A stretch of 64,000 bases of DNA, taken from NCBI GenBank assembly GCA_963921825.1, contig OY997596.1, forward strand, positions 7,569,001 through 7,633,000. The letters are read 5' to 3'. The DNA comes from Erodium maritimum. Lineage: Eukaryota; Streptophyta; Magnoliopsida; Geraniales; Geraniaceae. The notes beneath the pieces were generated by a model. It was not told where the DNA came from. It saw only the letters and a program-made list of their open reading frames with translations, and searched no databases. Shown here piece by piece: positions 49,316 to 63,190 of the stretch. The first letter of the stretch is position 1; each line of letters begins with the position of its first letter. The position numbers and the translations under genes are program-made.

Positions 49316-51419
49316 TCTTGGAGTGATCCCTCCAATATTTGCTCGAAAGCAAACACGTTGTCACAGGCATCGACATTGTTCGCCATTTCGATGAAAAAAA
49401 TGGACACAAAAAATTCAAATGTAGGAGGAGATGATGGAAGGTGTTTTTTTGTCGGATGCAATATTCCCTATTTATACATAATTTGGAGATAAGAAACATT
49501 AATTTTTGTTAATTTCTAACTCAAATTTTATTTTTCAAGGTTCTAACAATTGGCCATTTGGATTTTTTTACCTGTCGGCGCCGACACTATGTGATGATAG
49601 TAACGTCAACGACGGTACTCACCTGCAACATCGAATCGTTGACAAAATACCAACTCAACACCGACGTTTTTTTTCTTCTAGCCAACGACTTACCACCACC
49701 ATTATTACCAGCATTGGAGACGATCTTAGTCAGGGAGTGAACAGAGCATCAAATTTATCTACTTTTTTCAAAAACCAAATCATTCGTTCGAGACGTAGTC
49801 CAACACTTCAGAGTGCCAGTGAACAAGTGGTCAGTGTTCACGTACAAGGAAAAAATCACATCGATACAATTCGGGCCCACGAAAAGGGGTAGCAATATTA
49901 TGGGCCCAGGCCTGTCACATCCGGTGGCAGAGGTTTAGCTCCATGGAAAAAACCCGACCAACGTGAAAAACATAAGTTATAATGAGATGGAAACGGGACA
50001 CAGTGTTGAGAATTTATACATAAATGGAAGGAGAAACACACGTATGGTATTTTTGGAAACGACTCACTCATTGTGTGCGTTGAACCTAATGGTTGCTCAT
50101 TGCATTTGGGGTGATCTGCACTTGGAACTCAGCAGACGACTTCGTGCATGGAAAATTTGTGAAGAGCTTGTAGTTTCAAACACGTTGAGTCTTGGATTAG
50201 TAAACAGAAAAATCTCATATTAATTCTTTTCCATCCTTTGTTCATTTATATACACATCAGGTTCATTGAAGGGCCAAATCAGAATTATACTGGTATTTTA
50301 ATGGGGAAACCTCGGATCAGTTCGATAATTTAACCTTTTTTCGCACGTAAAGACTGCTCTCACCTTTGTTTTCATGTCCTGACAGTCCAACTTTTTGATA
50401 TTATCAGATCAGAACAAAATCTATAACAGAACTAACGATAGTATTGGAAAAATCTAAATTACCCCTAACTATTTTTGCACGTCCTAACAATAATTTTATA
50501 ACCTTTTTCATTTTTTGATACATGAATATGAAAAAATCATATTATTTTTTAATTATCCTTAATTACTTGAAAATATTAATTTCTTTTCAAAAATCTTTAT
50601 TAATCTTAATTTAAAAAAAATCAGATTTTTTCTTTAAAATATCAGTTTTATTTATAAAAAATTAATTTTATTTTAAAAAATCATTTTTACAAAAAACATT
50701 TTAATTTTTAATCCCAATCTCATTCCCTTTTAAGCCTTTTTCTTTTCGGTGTCTTTATTTATGGTAAAACATATTAACAAATAATAAAACCAAAATACAG
50801 TGAACATTTTTTTTTAATTATTAATCAACCTCATCAACCTCAGCAAGCTCCAATAATTGTTAAAAAAAAGTTTCTTCCCAAATTCATCTCGGCTGTAACA
50901 AGAACTTGTTTGTGGGATTTGTTTTTTGCAAAAAAAAAAATCCAAAAGCCCCACAATATCCACAGCAAACATAACCACTATAGAACAATCTATACATTAC
51001 AAATCAACAAATTGAAGTTTAATGAATTTGGGCAGCTCCAGGGGAAGGGCAGAAACGCCGCCCCATACGTCCTCAACCGATGTGGAGAACTCCGGTGAGC
51101 TCACGGGGAAGAATAGAGAAATGACATGGTTTAGATGAGGGTTAGAGAGCTTCTATAAGAGATAAGAGTAGACTTGGTATTTCCAAAAATTTTTGGACAT
51201 GTGAGCTGCACATGTATTTTCCATAAAAAAAACCGTTAAGTTTAACAGTTTTTGTCTTTTTTTGAAAATGGAAAGTGACTTTCTGTAATGACATAATATC
51301 GTGAAAGCTCGACGATACGTACTTGAAAACGACCATTGTCCACTGTACCGAAATGGGGTTACCCCTATTTTAAATTAATATTCAAGTCTGAAACAATTAC
51401 ACATGCTCTCTCCAAAAAA
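49316..51419. other. AT-rich intergenic DNA
   Basis: No supported gene. Positions 50450-50880 are strongly AT-rich with many TTTTAAAAA runs. The part up to about 49500 is the 5' flank of the dead Harbinger copy. Confidence 0.4.
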
Positions 51420-54400
51420 AGGGAAAAACTCTAGTCCCCAAAAGAAAAAACTCTAGCTGTTTCTTTCTTTTTACATAGTCGTCGACCATCACTAGCCATT
51501 ATGGTTGTCCTCGTCGTCTCCTTCGTTGATCCACCTCCCTCGGGCCATTATTCTCTCAAGCGAAGAGGCTTCCCCTCCGTCCCTCAGATGCTCCCTTTTT
51601 CTGGTGAATATCAGGCATGAACCTCATCAAATCCTGTAGCCCGCGTCTCATATGCAGCGTCTATCAGAGGACAACGATTGAATAAGACAATGACATTTAT
51701 GAATGGGTTCTTGTGCGGATCATACAAATTATTGGTTGAATTGGGTAGACGTGTTGGGCCTTATCCTAGTGTTGAGAAATATACTTTTGAGCCTTCTTCT
51801 GCTCCTCTGGATGTTGTGGCTTTAGTTTCTAGCGTGGAAAATCTTAGACTTGTGGTATCCTCCGCGAAGGTTGTTGAGCTTGTTGGGGGACCTGGTGGGG
51901 TTGGTATTTTTGTTGAGCCCGACCCCTTAGAGGTGGGGCCCGATGGGGAAAGGGGTCCTATCACTGACCAGCGCCCCCTCTCTCCGCCCTTAAAGGACGT
52001 TACTCTCCATATGGCTAGTCCTTATTTGGCATGGCAGACTGATCTCGGGTCCTCGTTGTGGTCATGTCTTCGTCTTCCTCCTATTTAGTGGTTACGGTTA
52101 TGGGGATATCATACATCACTGGTGTTCAACTACTTCACCTAGGGTCTCATATCTTTCTCCTCATGTGTGCTGATCGTCTGATCTGAGGGACCCTTCCCGT
52201 GGATGATTGGACCTGCTTGAGACCCTATTTCTTCTCAGTTATTGATTGTGTGGACATAGTTCTCTCTCGTGGGCGGCTATTGTAGGTAGACATCATTGGA
52301 TTACCTCTCTATCGGTGGTGTCGAGACAACATGATTCATGTTGTAAAAAGGGTTGGTTTTCCGATTGAATTCCATCTGTCATCTATGGTTCCGGGCTAGA
52401 TGATTAGGTCCCTAGCTCTCGTTCATACTACGGACATCTCCTTCAATAGTCAGCTGTTGTCAGTGAGGTGGGATGAAACTCGAGCTGGGGTGCTGATCAA
52501 GAGGGTGCATTCTGATAGCATTCCCTCATGTCCAACCCTCATTTCCCCACCCAACGCCCCCCTCGGTATCAAGTATTGATATGATTATTCAGGCCTTCTC
52601 TACAAGACCTCATTCTTTGCGGTTGCCTATCAAATCTACGGGAGGCACTTTGTCTTAGTCCTTGGTACCCTTCTTGGCGCCACCACTAGGTTGTCCTGAC
52701 GACACAGAGGTTTCTCTAGAGTAAAGCCATCCTACTTTGTTTGATACTCAGCGTGATTCAGAGTTCGAGACTGAACAAAGTCTTGGAGATGAGACTAAGG
52801 CGGTTGGGGAGACAACTTTAATTGTGTTTGGTGGTCCTTCTGAGGCGGTGGATTTGGAAGAAGGTGTTTTGGGAGGAGTGGAGGGCCCTTCCGTGGGTGT
52901 TCAGGTTCATCCTTTAGCGTGTGCCCACCCGCCAGCTTTTTCGGAGCTTCGTTAAGACCTAGTTGATGTTCAGACATGCGACAGTATCACCCATACTGTG
53001 GCGTAGTTTACCGAGAGTTTGGGTGTCATCTACAAGGGTTCACCGGATGAGGGGTTTCAAAAGGTTGAGGCGGTTCTTAATCATACCTATAGTAGTGGGG
53101 TCGTTGACCCCTCGGTGGTTCCATGATTTTCCTCTCTTGGAACGTGCAAGGACTAGGGTCTTCCTCAAAGAGGAGTCTTTTGGCTTCTCTTGTTCGGGCT
53201 CATCGGGAAGACTTCGTCATGATCCAGGAAACGAAGTTGCTAGATATTAGTCTCAATATTGCTCGCTCGTGTGTCTTGGGGCTGGATTTTTCCCATGTGT
53301 TTATTCTTTCCTCTGGTTTGTCTGGGGGTCTTTTGTCTATCTTGAATGTTCGGGTGTTTCAGGAAGACAAGTTTACCGTATAGATGGCGCTCTAGTTTGA
53401 TTGGGTGTTCATATTCCCATAGGAACTCCCTTGATAGTCCTGAATCTGTATGCCCACGTCTCGGTTCCTGTGAGGCGCACTATTTGGTCCTCTTTTCGTT
53501 TTGTTGTTTGTTTTGCTGGACCTATGTTGCTTGTTGCAGGGGACTTCAACACGGTTTGCTCCTTGGAGAATATTTCCTTAGGGGGCCTTCTCCATGGTAA
53601 CAGTACATATTTTTGTGATTTCATTTCGGCACCAGAGTTATTCGGCCTCCCTTTGGGCAATAGGAGGTTCACTTGGTTCGGCCCTGCTTTTAGGTGTAGC
53701 CGTCTTGATAGGTTTCTTCAGACCCCTGATCTCCTCGGTATGTTTTCCGGTCATTTCCAAAAGGGACTCCCTCAGTCCCTATTCAATCATTGTCCGATCT
53801 TGTTGGCTGCTCAAAGTGTTGACTAGGGTCCTCGTCCTCTGGTTCATCAACGCTTGGGTTGAGCACGAGGAGTTCTTTTTCGTTTGTGAGCGAGCGTTGG
53901 TCCTCTTACTCGGTCCATAAAGATCCGTAGTTCAGGTGATGGACCAAGTTGAAAACTTTGAGGGGAGATCTGAGAGAGTGGAATAGGACGGTCATCGGTA
54001 ACCTAGATTCTGCTATTTCGGAGCTGGAGGTTTGTATTGATGTTTTTAATGCGTTGTTTGACACTAGACCTCTTTCTACGGAGGAGTTGGCCGAGAGGGA
54101 TTTTCGCACCTCTCAGCTAGCCTCTAAGGCGGGGCAGCGATCTAGCTCATGGAGGTAGAAGACTAGGGTCAAAAGGGGGAAAGGATGAGGATCGCAACTC
54201 AACCTACTTTCATCTGGTAGCTCAGGCCCGCAAGCCGCGAAACCAGATCTTCTCTGTGATAGAGAATGACACGGACTACTCTGATCCTATTGGGGTTAAG
54301 TCTCAAGACTTCATTCACTTTAAGGCTCGTTTCTTCTCGGACTAGTTGACTCGTCATATCCTAGCCGGATTTTTCTTTCGCTACGTTAAGCGTTGTGGAC

Positions 54401-57030
54401 GCTAGGATGTTAGATACTACTTTTACTGAGGCTGAGGTTCTTGAGGCTTTTTCCGCTTGCTCCGGGTCCAAGCCTCCGGGACTAGATGGATTTAATCTGG
54501 TCTTCTTTTGGGTAGTGTGACCGATTATTCGAGCTGATTTCATGAGTTTCCTTATTTCTTTCACACCTCGTTTCAGCTGAGCAAAGGGGCGAACTCTAGC
54601 TTTATTGTTCTCATTCCGAGGGTCCCTTATCCCATGACCTTTTTGGAGTATCGTCCAATCAGTCTAACGACAACTTCTTACAAGATCTTGTCGCGACGCC
54701 TTAGAGGGGTGATTGGGGACCTTATTAGCAGTACACAGTCTACGTGTATTCATGGGAGACAGTTGTCAAAGAGAGTCCTCGTCGCTATGGAGGTACTAGG
54801 GTGTGTGTGTCGTTCTCGCCAACTGGCAGTAGTGGTGAAGCTAGACTTCGAGAAGGCGTTCGACAAGGTCAACTGGTACTACTTGACTCACGTTCTCTAT
54901 TGCATGGGTTTTGGTGGAAAGTGGATCATGTGGGTCTCCTCGTGTTTACGGGGCTTCTCTTGAGTACTGCTCAATAGGTCTCCGTCTGAGCAGTTCAGAG
55001 TCTTACAAGGAGTCAGGCATGGGTGTCCGTTGTCATCCTATTTATTCTTGATTGTTGTTGAGGGGTTTCATCAGATTTTGAGTCGGGGATTCGACAAGGG
55101 TTGTGCGGTGGTATCAGGGTTGATCTGGTCATCTAGGTTTCTCACCTCTAGTTTACAGATGATACTCTTTTGTTCTTGGAAGCAGTTGTGGAACATGTAG
55201 CGTAGTCAAGTGTGTTCTACACACCTTTGAGTTGGTATATGGTCTTGGGGTCAACTTTGTCAAGTTTTCCTTGGTAGAAATTACGGCGGCTGATTCGTTG
55301 AGTGAGGCTCTCGCAGAGGCCTTGCAGTGTTCTTTGAGTAATCTCCCTTTCACCTACCTTGGGTTCCCTCTTGGGGGAAATCCTAGACTTGCATCCTTTT
55401 AGGACCTGGTGGTAGCTAGGTTCAGAGATAAGCTGGTTGTTTGGCGGACCCGTTTTATCTCTCTAGGAGGGCGGCATACGCTCATCAGGGTGACTCTGGT
55501 GAGCATGCTGATCTTTTTCATGTCTTTGTTTCGGGCCCTTAAGAAGGTGGTTCATCTATTAAAGAGACTTTAGAAGCGATTCTTATGGTGTTCAGGTAGA
55601 GAGAGGAGATGTCTCTCCAAGGTTCTGTAGGAGGTGGTTTACATGCCCAAGGACTCAAGGGGGCTTGGTGTTCGATCTCTCACTAAGGTAAACACAAGTT
55701 TTCTCTTGAAATGGTGGTGGCGCTTTGTGATAAAGGGGGCTGTTTCCTGAAGGCGTGTTATTTGCGCTTGCATTGGGTGGAAGGAGAATGAGTGGTATCT
55801 GGGAGCTCTCTCGGTTCCTTCGAGTACGTCCTCGTTGTTCTTTCGGCATATGATGAGGTTAGCTCGAGACCCTGGTTTTGGGAGACTTTTTGGTCCTAAC
55901 ACTTTGAGATGGGTGGTCGTTATGGTGACCACAGTTCATTTCTGGGAGGACATGTGGCTCTTTGATACCGCTGTAGCGATTCGTTATCCTCGAGTTTACA
56001 TGTTGGCAAAGGGTCATCATGGGTCGGTTGCAGAGTTCTTTGCGGAAGGGGAGTGATCGCTCCCATTTTCGAGGGGTCTCTGGGGTCATGATGAGGGGGT
56101 TTTAAAGGAAATCAAGGTCCGCCTAATTGGGTTTTTTCTGGTGCATGATCGACCAAATGCGCTGGTCTGGTCTTGGGATCCTAAATGGTTCTCTACAGCT
56201 AGGGCTTTCCAGGTTTTGGTTGGGTGGGTGGATCACATTGTCGTTCCTTGGGCTTCTGTGATCTGGTCTACCCTTGTTCTGCAAAAGATCTAGTTGTTTT
56301 CTTGGTTATTTGCTCATGACGTGGTCCGTACTATTTCCTTCTTGGTTGATAGAGGTGTGCCTATCCCGTTAGTTCGGTGGAGATGTGTTCTGTGTGGTTC
56401 AGGTTGTGAGAATGTCAGACACTTGTTTGTTGCTTTTCCGTGAACTTGGAGAGTCTGCTCCCTAATTCTGGGGTGGTGGGGGTGTCATGGGTGTGCTGCC
56501 GCTGTCTTCTTCTATTTTCCCTAAGTCTTGGATCTCCTTAGTGGTATCGAGAAGGCTAAGGTCGGAGTGGGTCTATATTGGGATTTTTTGTCTTTAGCAT
56601 ATCTGGTTGGATCGCAATCGACGTGTTTTCTCTGGATCCGCTAGCATTGAGCCGATCATTCTTCTAGCTAGGGTTCAAAAGGGTCCTTTACCAGCCTGAG
56701 AGCATCCGGTCGGCATTTTAGCTTTCTCGAGTGGATCGAGTCTCCAGATGCTTCTCTGACTAGGAGCACCTAAGGTTTTCCTTTCCATGTTTGAGGAGCT
56801 CCACACTTTGTTCCCCGGTCCTCGTTGGCTCTTGTCCCCCTTGCTTGTCCGTGCTTGCTGATCTGGCAAGTTTTGGCTGTTGGGGTGGACTGGGGTGGCT
56901 GTTTTATTGTTTTTCTGTTTTCTTGTTCTTCTTTTTTAGATTTTTGTTGGACTTTGTTTTGGCGGTGTGTGACTCCCATCCCGAGATCCACTATCCCCCT
57001 TTTTAATGCATTCCCTTCTCTCCGATAAAA
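51420..57030 (+). pseudogene. Decayed full-length-like LINE (L1 type)
   Basis: Domains occur in canonical order but in many broken frames. An ORF1-like region lies at 51678-53110. The endonuclease starts at 53123 (MIFLSWNVQGLGSSS; VMIQETKL) and continues with GNRRFTWFGPAFRCSRLDRF near 53660-53720. The reverse transcriptase is at about 54420-55100 (YRPISLTTTSYKILSRRL; KLDFEKAFDKVNW), followed by a post-RT region at about 55240-55700. A zinc-binding RT-associated region near 56200-56450 has WRCVLCGSGCENVRHLF. The 3' end near 57030 is CTCTCCGATAAAAAAAC, a LINE-like tail. Numerous stops show it is long inactive. The 5' boundary is approximate and no target-site duplication was confirmed. Confidence 0.82.
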
Positions 57031-58064
57031 AAACTTTAAAATACTGTCATATCTGATCACTCATTGTAGTGTTTGAAATAAATAATTTTTGTCTTTAAAT
57101 CACCAATAATCAATGTAACATAAAAATAAATATAGATATAAACATGGGATAAAAATGATTAAAGAAAGGGTATATATTTGAGCTCTTGAAAAAGAATCGA
57201 TAAAAAAAATAATTGAATAGATATACTTCTTTTTTTCTCTCTCGAGTTGAGAGCCTATGTCACACCCCAAATCCAGTTTTGACCGGACTCGAGACGTGAC
57301 TTAAAAATAAAGAAGAATGACAATAAAAGATAGATTTTGAATAAGTAAAACTCCAAATAAATTTCATAAATAAGTCCAACCGAAGAGTCAAGTTCTACAT
57401 AGATAAATATGACATAGTTTTGAACAAAACGAAGGTACATCTCTAACAAGATTACTCCCAGACCCTCAGTGAGCTCCCGATCCCTGAGACGTCCTACAAC
57501 CTACTCAGCACGGAAACTTGTAAAACAACAGTAAACACGAAGGGGGTGAGCTTACGCTCAATAGGAAAAAGCAGTAAAGTAAAAGAAACCCCCGTTAAAG
57601 CATAAAACCAATTAGTACAAGTATTCAAGTTTATAATAAGAACGATTAATCAAAAGGTGCTATAAATATTGAGAATTAAATTTCCAAAGCTTTAAAGAAG
57701 GTAACACTCAAGGAAATCAACGGAAAATAACGAATGTAATATTTAGAGAAGACAACCCTCAAGGATATCAATGGAAAGAGAACAAATTTATCACGGGGAT
57801 TAATTAAAGAAGCACACAAATACTGAAATATTTAACATCGAATTCCACATATCTGATCCGTACACTGACTGGTACATCATGTTAGAATGCCACTCGGTCC
57901 GGAGGAAACACTATCATCGGGATTTTCATAAAAGTTCCCTAGGAACGTACATCCTCGGAAGTCCCTGAAAATGTCCCCAAAGGACCATAGATCATCGGAA
58001 TAAAGTGAGTCTCTCCGGAACATGTAGCATCGGAATGAGACAATAAAGTACCGTGCCAGAACAT

Positions 58065-58313
58065 CCGTCGGCCTCGGTCTTCCCGGGACACGTAGCATCG
58101 GGGTGGAACCAGTCTTTACGGAACACGTAACATCGGATAAGACAGTAATATACCAACCGTAATGTCTCTCGGTCTAGGTCTTCCCAGAACACGTAGCATC
58201 GTGGTGGAACCAGTCTTTCCAGATCACGTAGCATCGGATCAGACAATAATACACCATACCGGAATGTCTCTCGGTCTAGGTCTTCCCGGAACACGTAGCA
58301 TCGGGGTGAAACA
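58065..58313 (+). repeat. About 100-bp tandem repeats in solo LTR 3
   Basis: About 2.5 units, each with CTCGGTCTAGGTCTTCCC, then ACACGTAGCATCG, GTGGAACCAGTCTTT and a second CACGTAGCATCGGAT. CATCGG-type blocks extend leftwards to about 57900 in a more degenerate form. Confidence 0.7.
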
Positions 58314-61215
58314 ACAATGTAACGTATCAGACCGGTTTACCCCCTCGATCGGATATCAGCCCAAAAAACACCCTCTGCAAGTAAAACAACAAAGGCACGC
58401 AATTCCCGACAAGGCACAACAAACTCATACTATCAACCAAGCTTACCGGCAATACTTACCAAACATGTCCCATCGGTCTATCAATCAACCGATCATAACA
58501 TTAGACAAAATCATATCACATTCAAACATTCACTCAATCAATCACATCACATTCAACATTCACGCAATCAGTCACATCACATTCAAACATTCACGCAATC
58601 AATCATACCGCGGATCGACCATTCACATTACAACCATCAAGGTTCAATTAATCTAGTTTGACTCTTGTCTTATCCTAAGAACGGAACATACCACATCTTT
58701 AAGGCGAACAATCATCAATAAATACATTCAACAAACAAGTCCTAAGGCTCGACATGGCCATTCTACCAGCACGGCAATTTCCCAAGATATTGGAAGCGGT
58801 TAACTAGTGAATCACATCCTACATGCATACTAGACTTTTCCGGTTATTCGTATAATTGAAAAGCGGCTATTCTAGTGAATCACATCCTGCATGCATACTA
58901 GGACATTTTCGGTTTTTATTATCCTCTAGGCATACTCTTAATGTTCTTAAAATACTTGAGGAGTTTAGTACTTTTCCCTACCTCAAGAAGAACCAACAGC
59001 TACGTCTCCTAGCTGCTGACGTCCGGGCCTATCTCCGGTCTTCTCGGGCGAAATCCAAGTCTAAGTTTAACAGGTAAAATGTCCAATAAGTCCCAACCAG
59101 GATCCAGTCTGGCCGAAGGCCCAACTGGCTCGAGGTTGGTCTTGGCCCAAGGCCCAGTCTGCTAGGGTTTCTGTCTGGTCCGAGCACAGCGAGGTCGAGG
59201 GCGACGACGGTGAGGTTCTAGTCTTGTCGTGGCGGCGGACGACGTCAGGTGGCGTGGGGAAGACGGGGGAAGGTTGCTGGAGTGAAACCCGGGCTTCTCC
59301 GTCCAGATCTAGCGGCGTTAGAAGCTCGCCGGCGTGGGAGTGCCAGATTTGGAGTTCGAGAGCTCCGGCGTTCCTCTCCGGTCAAACCCGGCTCAAAACG
59401 AGCTCGAAAGCTCGCGATTTTCAGGCGAAGGGTGGTGGGGAAGGTGAATCTGCTTGGGACGAGGCTCACCGTCGCTGATTTCTACGGTTGAGGGCGCGGC
59501 GAAGCTCGAATCAAAGGCGGCGGCTAGGGTTTGGCTCGATTTGGGGAGGAAGAATGGAAAGGAAGGGTTTCTGGTCTTCTGGTGTCGTGCGGTGCTGAGG
59601 GACGGTCGTGGGTGGAAGCAGAGGAAGAAGAAGAAGACAATGTAACGTATCGGACCGGTTTACCCCCTCGATCAGATATCAACCCAAAAACACCCTCGGC
59701 AAGTAAAACAACAAAGGCACGCGATTCCCGACAAGGCACAACAAACTCATACTATCAACCAAGCTTACCGGCAATACTTACCAAACATGTCCCATCGGTC
59801 TATTAATCACCCGATCATAACATTAGGCACAATCATATCACATTCAAACATTCACTCAATCAATCACATCACATTCAACATTTACGCAATCAATCACATC
59901 ACATTCAAACATTCACGCAATCAATCATACCGCGGATCGACCATTCACATTACAATCATCAAGGTTCAACTAATCTAGTTTGACTCTTGTCTTATCCTAA
60001 GAACGGAACATACCACAGCTTTAAGGTGAACAATTATCAACAAATACATTCAACAAGCAAGTCCTAAGGCTCGACATGACCATTCTACCAGCACGGCAAT
60101 TTCCCAGGATATTGAAAGGGGTTAACTAGTGAATCACATCTTACATGCATAATTGAAAAGCGGCTATTCTAGTGAATCACATCCTGCATGCATACTAGGA
60201 CCTTTCTGGTTTTTATTATCCTATAGGAATGCTATTAATGTTCTTAAAATACTCGAGGAGTTTAGTACTTTTCCCTACTTCAAGAAGAACCAACAGCTAC
60301 GTCTTCTAGCTGCTGACGTCCGGGCCTATCTCCGGTCTTCTCGGGCGAAGTCTAAGTCTGGGTTTAACAGGTAAAATGTCCAATAAGTCCAGGTATAGTC
60401 CCAAAGTCCTCTGATTGTCCATTTAGTCCTTTAATTATCCATTTTTTAATTTATTTAAATTAAATTAATTAATTAATTTAATCCTCCGACCGGATCCGAA
60501 AACCAGAGCCGAATCTGACCCGGTCCAGAACCCAGGACCGACCGGACCTAGGACCGACCCGAACCGAACCCGGCTCTAGACCCAACCCAGACCCGGTCCA
60601 GGCCCGAGTCCGGACTCGCCATGTCGGACCTGGGCCTGGCCCGGCCCGAGGCCCAACCAGGACCTAGTCTGGCCCAAGGCCCAACTGGCTCGAGGTTGGT
60701 CCTGGCCCGGTGCCAATCCTGGCCCAAGGCCCAGTCCGCTAGGGTTTTTTTTCTGGTCCGAGCACGGCGAGGTCGAGTGCGACGGCGGTGAGGTTCTTAT
60801 CTTGCCATGGCGGCGGACGGCGTCAGGTGGCGTGGGGAAGACGGGGGGAGGTTGCTGGAGTGGAACCCGGGCTTCTCCGTCCAGATCTGGCGGCGTTAGA
60901 AGCTCGCCAGCGTGGGAGTGCAAGATCTGGAGCTCGAGAGCTCCAGCGTTTCTCTCCGGTCAAACCCGGCTCAAAACGAGCTCGAAAGCTCGCGATTTTC
61001 AGGCGAAGGGTGCGGGGAAGGTCAATCCGCTCGGGACGAGGCTCACCGTCGCTGATTTCTACGGTTGAAGGCGCGGCGAGGCTCGAATCGAATGCGGGGG
61101 CTAGGGTTTGGTTCGATTTGGGGAGGAAGAAGGGAAAGGAAGGGTTTCTGGTCTTTTGGTGTAGTGCGGTGCTGAGGGACGGTCGTGGGTGGAAGCAGAG
61201 GAAGAAGAAGAAGGA
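58314..61215 (+). repeat. Large tandem duplication inside solo LTR 3
   Basis: Copy A runs 58314-59636 and copy B from 59637 to about 61215. Both begin ACAATGTAACGTATC and end in GGAAGCAGAGGAAGAAGAAG. Copy A lacks about 250 bases present in copy B at roughly 60380-60650, a GGACCGACCGGACC-like repeat tract. Copy B has its own small deletion near 60150. The junction is at an AAG repeat, which suggests unequal crossing-over or slippage. Confidence 0.8.
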
Positions 61216-61608
61216 GGAGGAGGTCGGAAAGACGTCGCCGGCGAAGCTGGTTCGCGAGAGAGAAAGAGCGAGAGGTAGAAGGCGCTCTTCGGTCTATGTG
61301 CGTGCGAGTGAGAGATAAAGCGTCGCTAGCGACGGTTAGCTCGCGTTGGTTTGGGCCGCGTGGGTTATGGGCCTGGCGTCGTGATAGTGGGCTCGGGCTC
61401 AGCTTTGGCTTGGGCCTGGTCTCTGACCGGGCCTGGTCAGCCTGGTCCAGCCCAACTCTTTTTTTTCTTTCTTTTTTTGTTGATTTTCTTTTCTTTTCTT
61501 TTCTTTTTCTTTTACAATTGATCCAATTTTTCAACCCGATTTCCAACCACGACGTTTCAAGTCGATAAATTTAATATCTTATTTCTTTAAATTGAGACGG
61601 TCTTTACA

Positions 61609-63190
61609 GCCTACCCTAGCCCTAGCCTATTTGTCGCTATGGAGCTTCCGTCTGTCGCTGCTGTTGCTACGCCGCCTGGGCATGTCAGATTTGCCGCCCT
61701 TATGTTCGCCTTTCCCATCCAATTGACCTCGCAGACCACGTCTGGTGTAGGGTTTAACTACGGATGGGAGTGGATGGCTTTTCCACAACCCACACCGTCT
61801 CTTCCCTCCCCCATCCCTCTTGTGGTTCCGGCGCCTCCCACTCCTACCGCCATGCCTCCTCGACCTTTCCCGCCGGTCTCGCCTGATATCCCCCATCCGT
61901 CTGGTCTGCACCTCCGACCACCACCACCACCACCCTCTTCTTCTCTCCCACATGTCTCGCCCCGGCCTCCTCGGTTGGTGGGCTCGGTGACCTCGGTTTC
62001 AGATTCGTTGGGATCGCCGGGGTTCTTGCTTTCGTGTGGATCGTCCCCCGATCCCCCCGATGCTACTTTCTGTCGGCAACATTAAGAGCGTCGGAGTTGG
62101 GTGCGACGAGTCTCGGTGACTTCGGCTGCAAGCTACATGTCCTCTCCATGGGGGCTGAACCCTAGACCGCCTCTCCGGGCCAACCATCACCAGGACCTCG
62201 ATCTAGTGACTAGGATGGCTGCCGCCGGATCTAGGGTTCTATCTCAGCCAGTGCCGCTGCGGTCTCAGTCTCCTCGCCTTCCGGTGGGGACGACTCAGGA
62301 CGTTACGGAGTTTTCGGATGCCGTCTTGTTCACGTCAATAAAGGCTCGAACTTGGGGCTGGACTCGTGATCGTGTTGGGGTGAGGAGGAACATGTTGGGG
62401 TCTTCTTCCCTATGGGTTTCCCGTTGCTGGGCGCGGAGGAGGACGAGGGAATGGTTACCGGGAACCTATCGGGGGACCGGTGACCCTATGCCCCGAGGGG
62501 TGCCTGCTCTGGCTCCTGTTGTGGATACGGTTCGGCAACCGTGTAGGTTGGTTCTTGCGTTGTGTTACTCTCAGAGACATCCTCCAGTGTACCGTCAGGG
62601 TCTGCTGAGATCTGTACCAGTAGGAGGACCTCGCCCTTGCAGGAGTCGTCAGCAACTGGTTGCTATGGATGGAGTATGCACTGACCGCAGCGGATCACTG
62701 GGGGAAGCAACAATGCAGCCATTGACACTGGACCCGATACCTAACGCTAGGTTATCTCGACATGGGGGAGACGACATAACACTGGACCCGTTACCTAATC
62801 AGGGTCCCCGGCTACCAACCGGGATACTAGCTTCTCGCCCGCGATAGGCCGCTCTAGGGGGTCCCCTCCCTCCCTCCCGGGTTATGTTACTTACATGACG
62901 GCCTGGGGGTTGGGTATTGATCAGCTCTCTGCTGATTCGATTGCTACCCCTCGGTCGTCTCAGACTAGAGGGTTTAGAGGTAGAGGACGCGCCCAGCCAG
63001 AAGCGCGACTTGTTGTAGTTCCAACGCTCGTGTTTCGGGCGGGCAGGGCAGGGCGGTTGGAGGTCTAAAGAGGGCTGCGTCTGACGCTGCGCGGGATGAC
63101 TTACCACAGACGGGGAAGAAGCCTCGCCTAGAGGGATGAGGCATCACCCGAGTATCGGGGACTGGCCCTAGGAGGGGTCCCAGACGATGC
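61609..63190 (+). pseudogene. Possible LINE ORF1 relic next to solo LTR 3
   Basis: A GC-rich region with long but broken frames. The start (61639) is proline-rich. Near 63060-63140 a frame ends with TGKKPRLEG, like the basic tail of some plant LINE ORF1 proteins. No endonuclease or RT follows. The assignment rests mainly on composition and context and is weak. Confidence 0.3.

Larger units (their letters stand above)
57258..61608 (+). mobile_element. Solo LTR, copy 3 (4.35 kb, internally duplicated)
   Basis: Starts TGTCACACCCCAAATCCAG and ends GACGGTCTTTACA. The 5-bp duplication GCCTA is perfect (57253-57257 and 61609-61613). It shares the TTTTGACCGGACTCGAGACG block and the GGGGGTGAGCTTACGCTCAA block (57544) with copies 1 and 2. 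It also shares CTAGTGAATCACATCCT with copy 2. The extra length comes from an internal tandem duplication. No retroviral-type gene is inside. Confidence 0.85.

Noticed and set aside
59224..61318. Long basic or Arg-rich open frames in solo LTR 3
   Set aside because: They are duplicated with the LTR's tandem duplication, have no domain, and run on both strands in GC-rich sequence.
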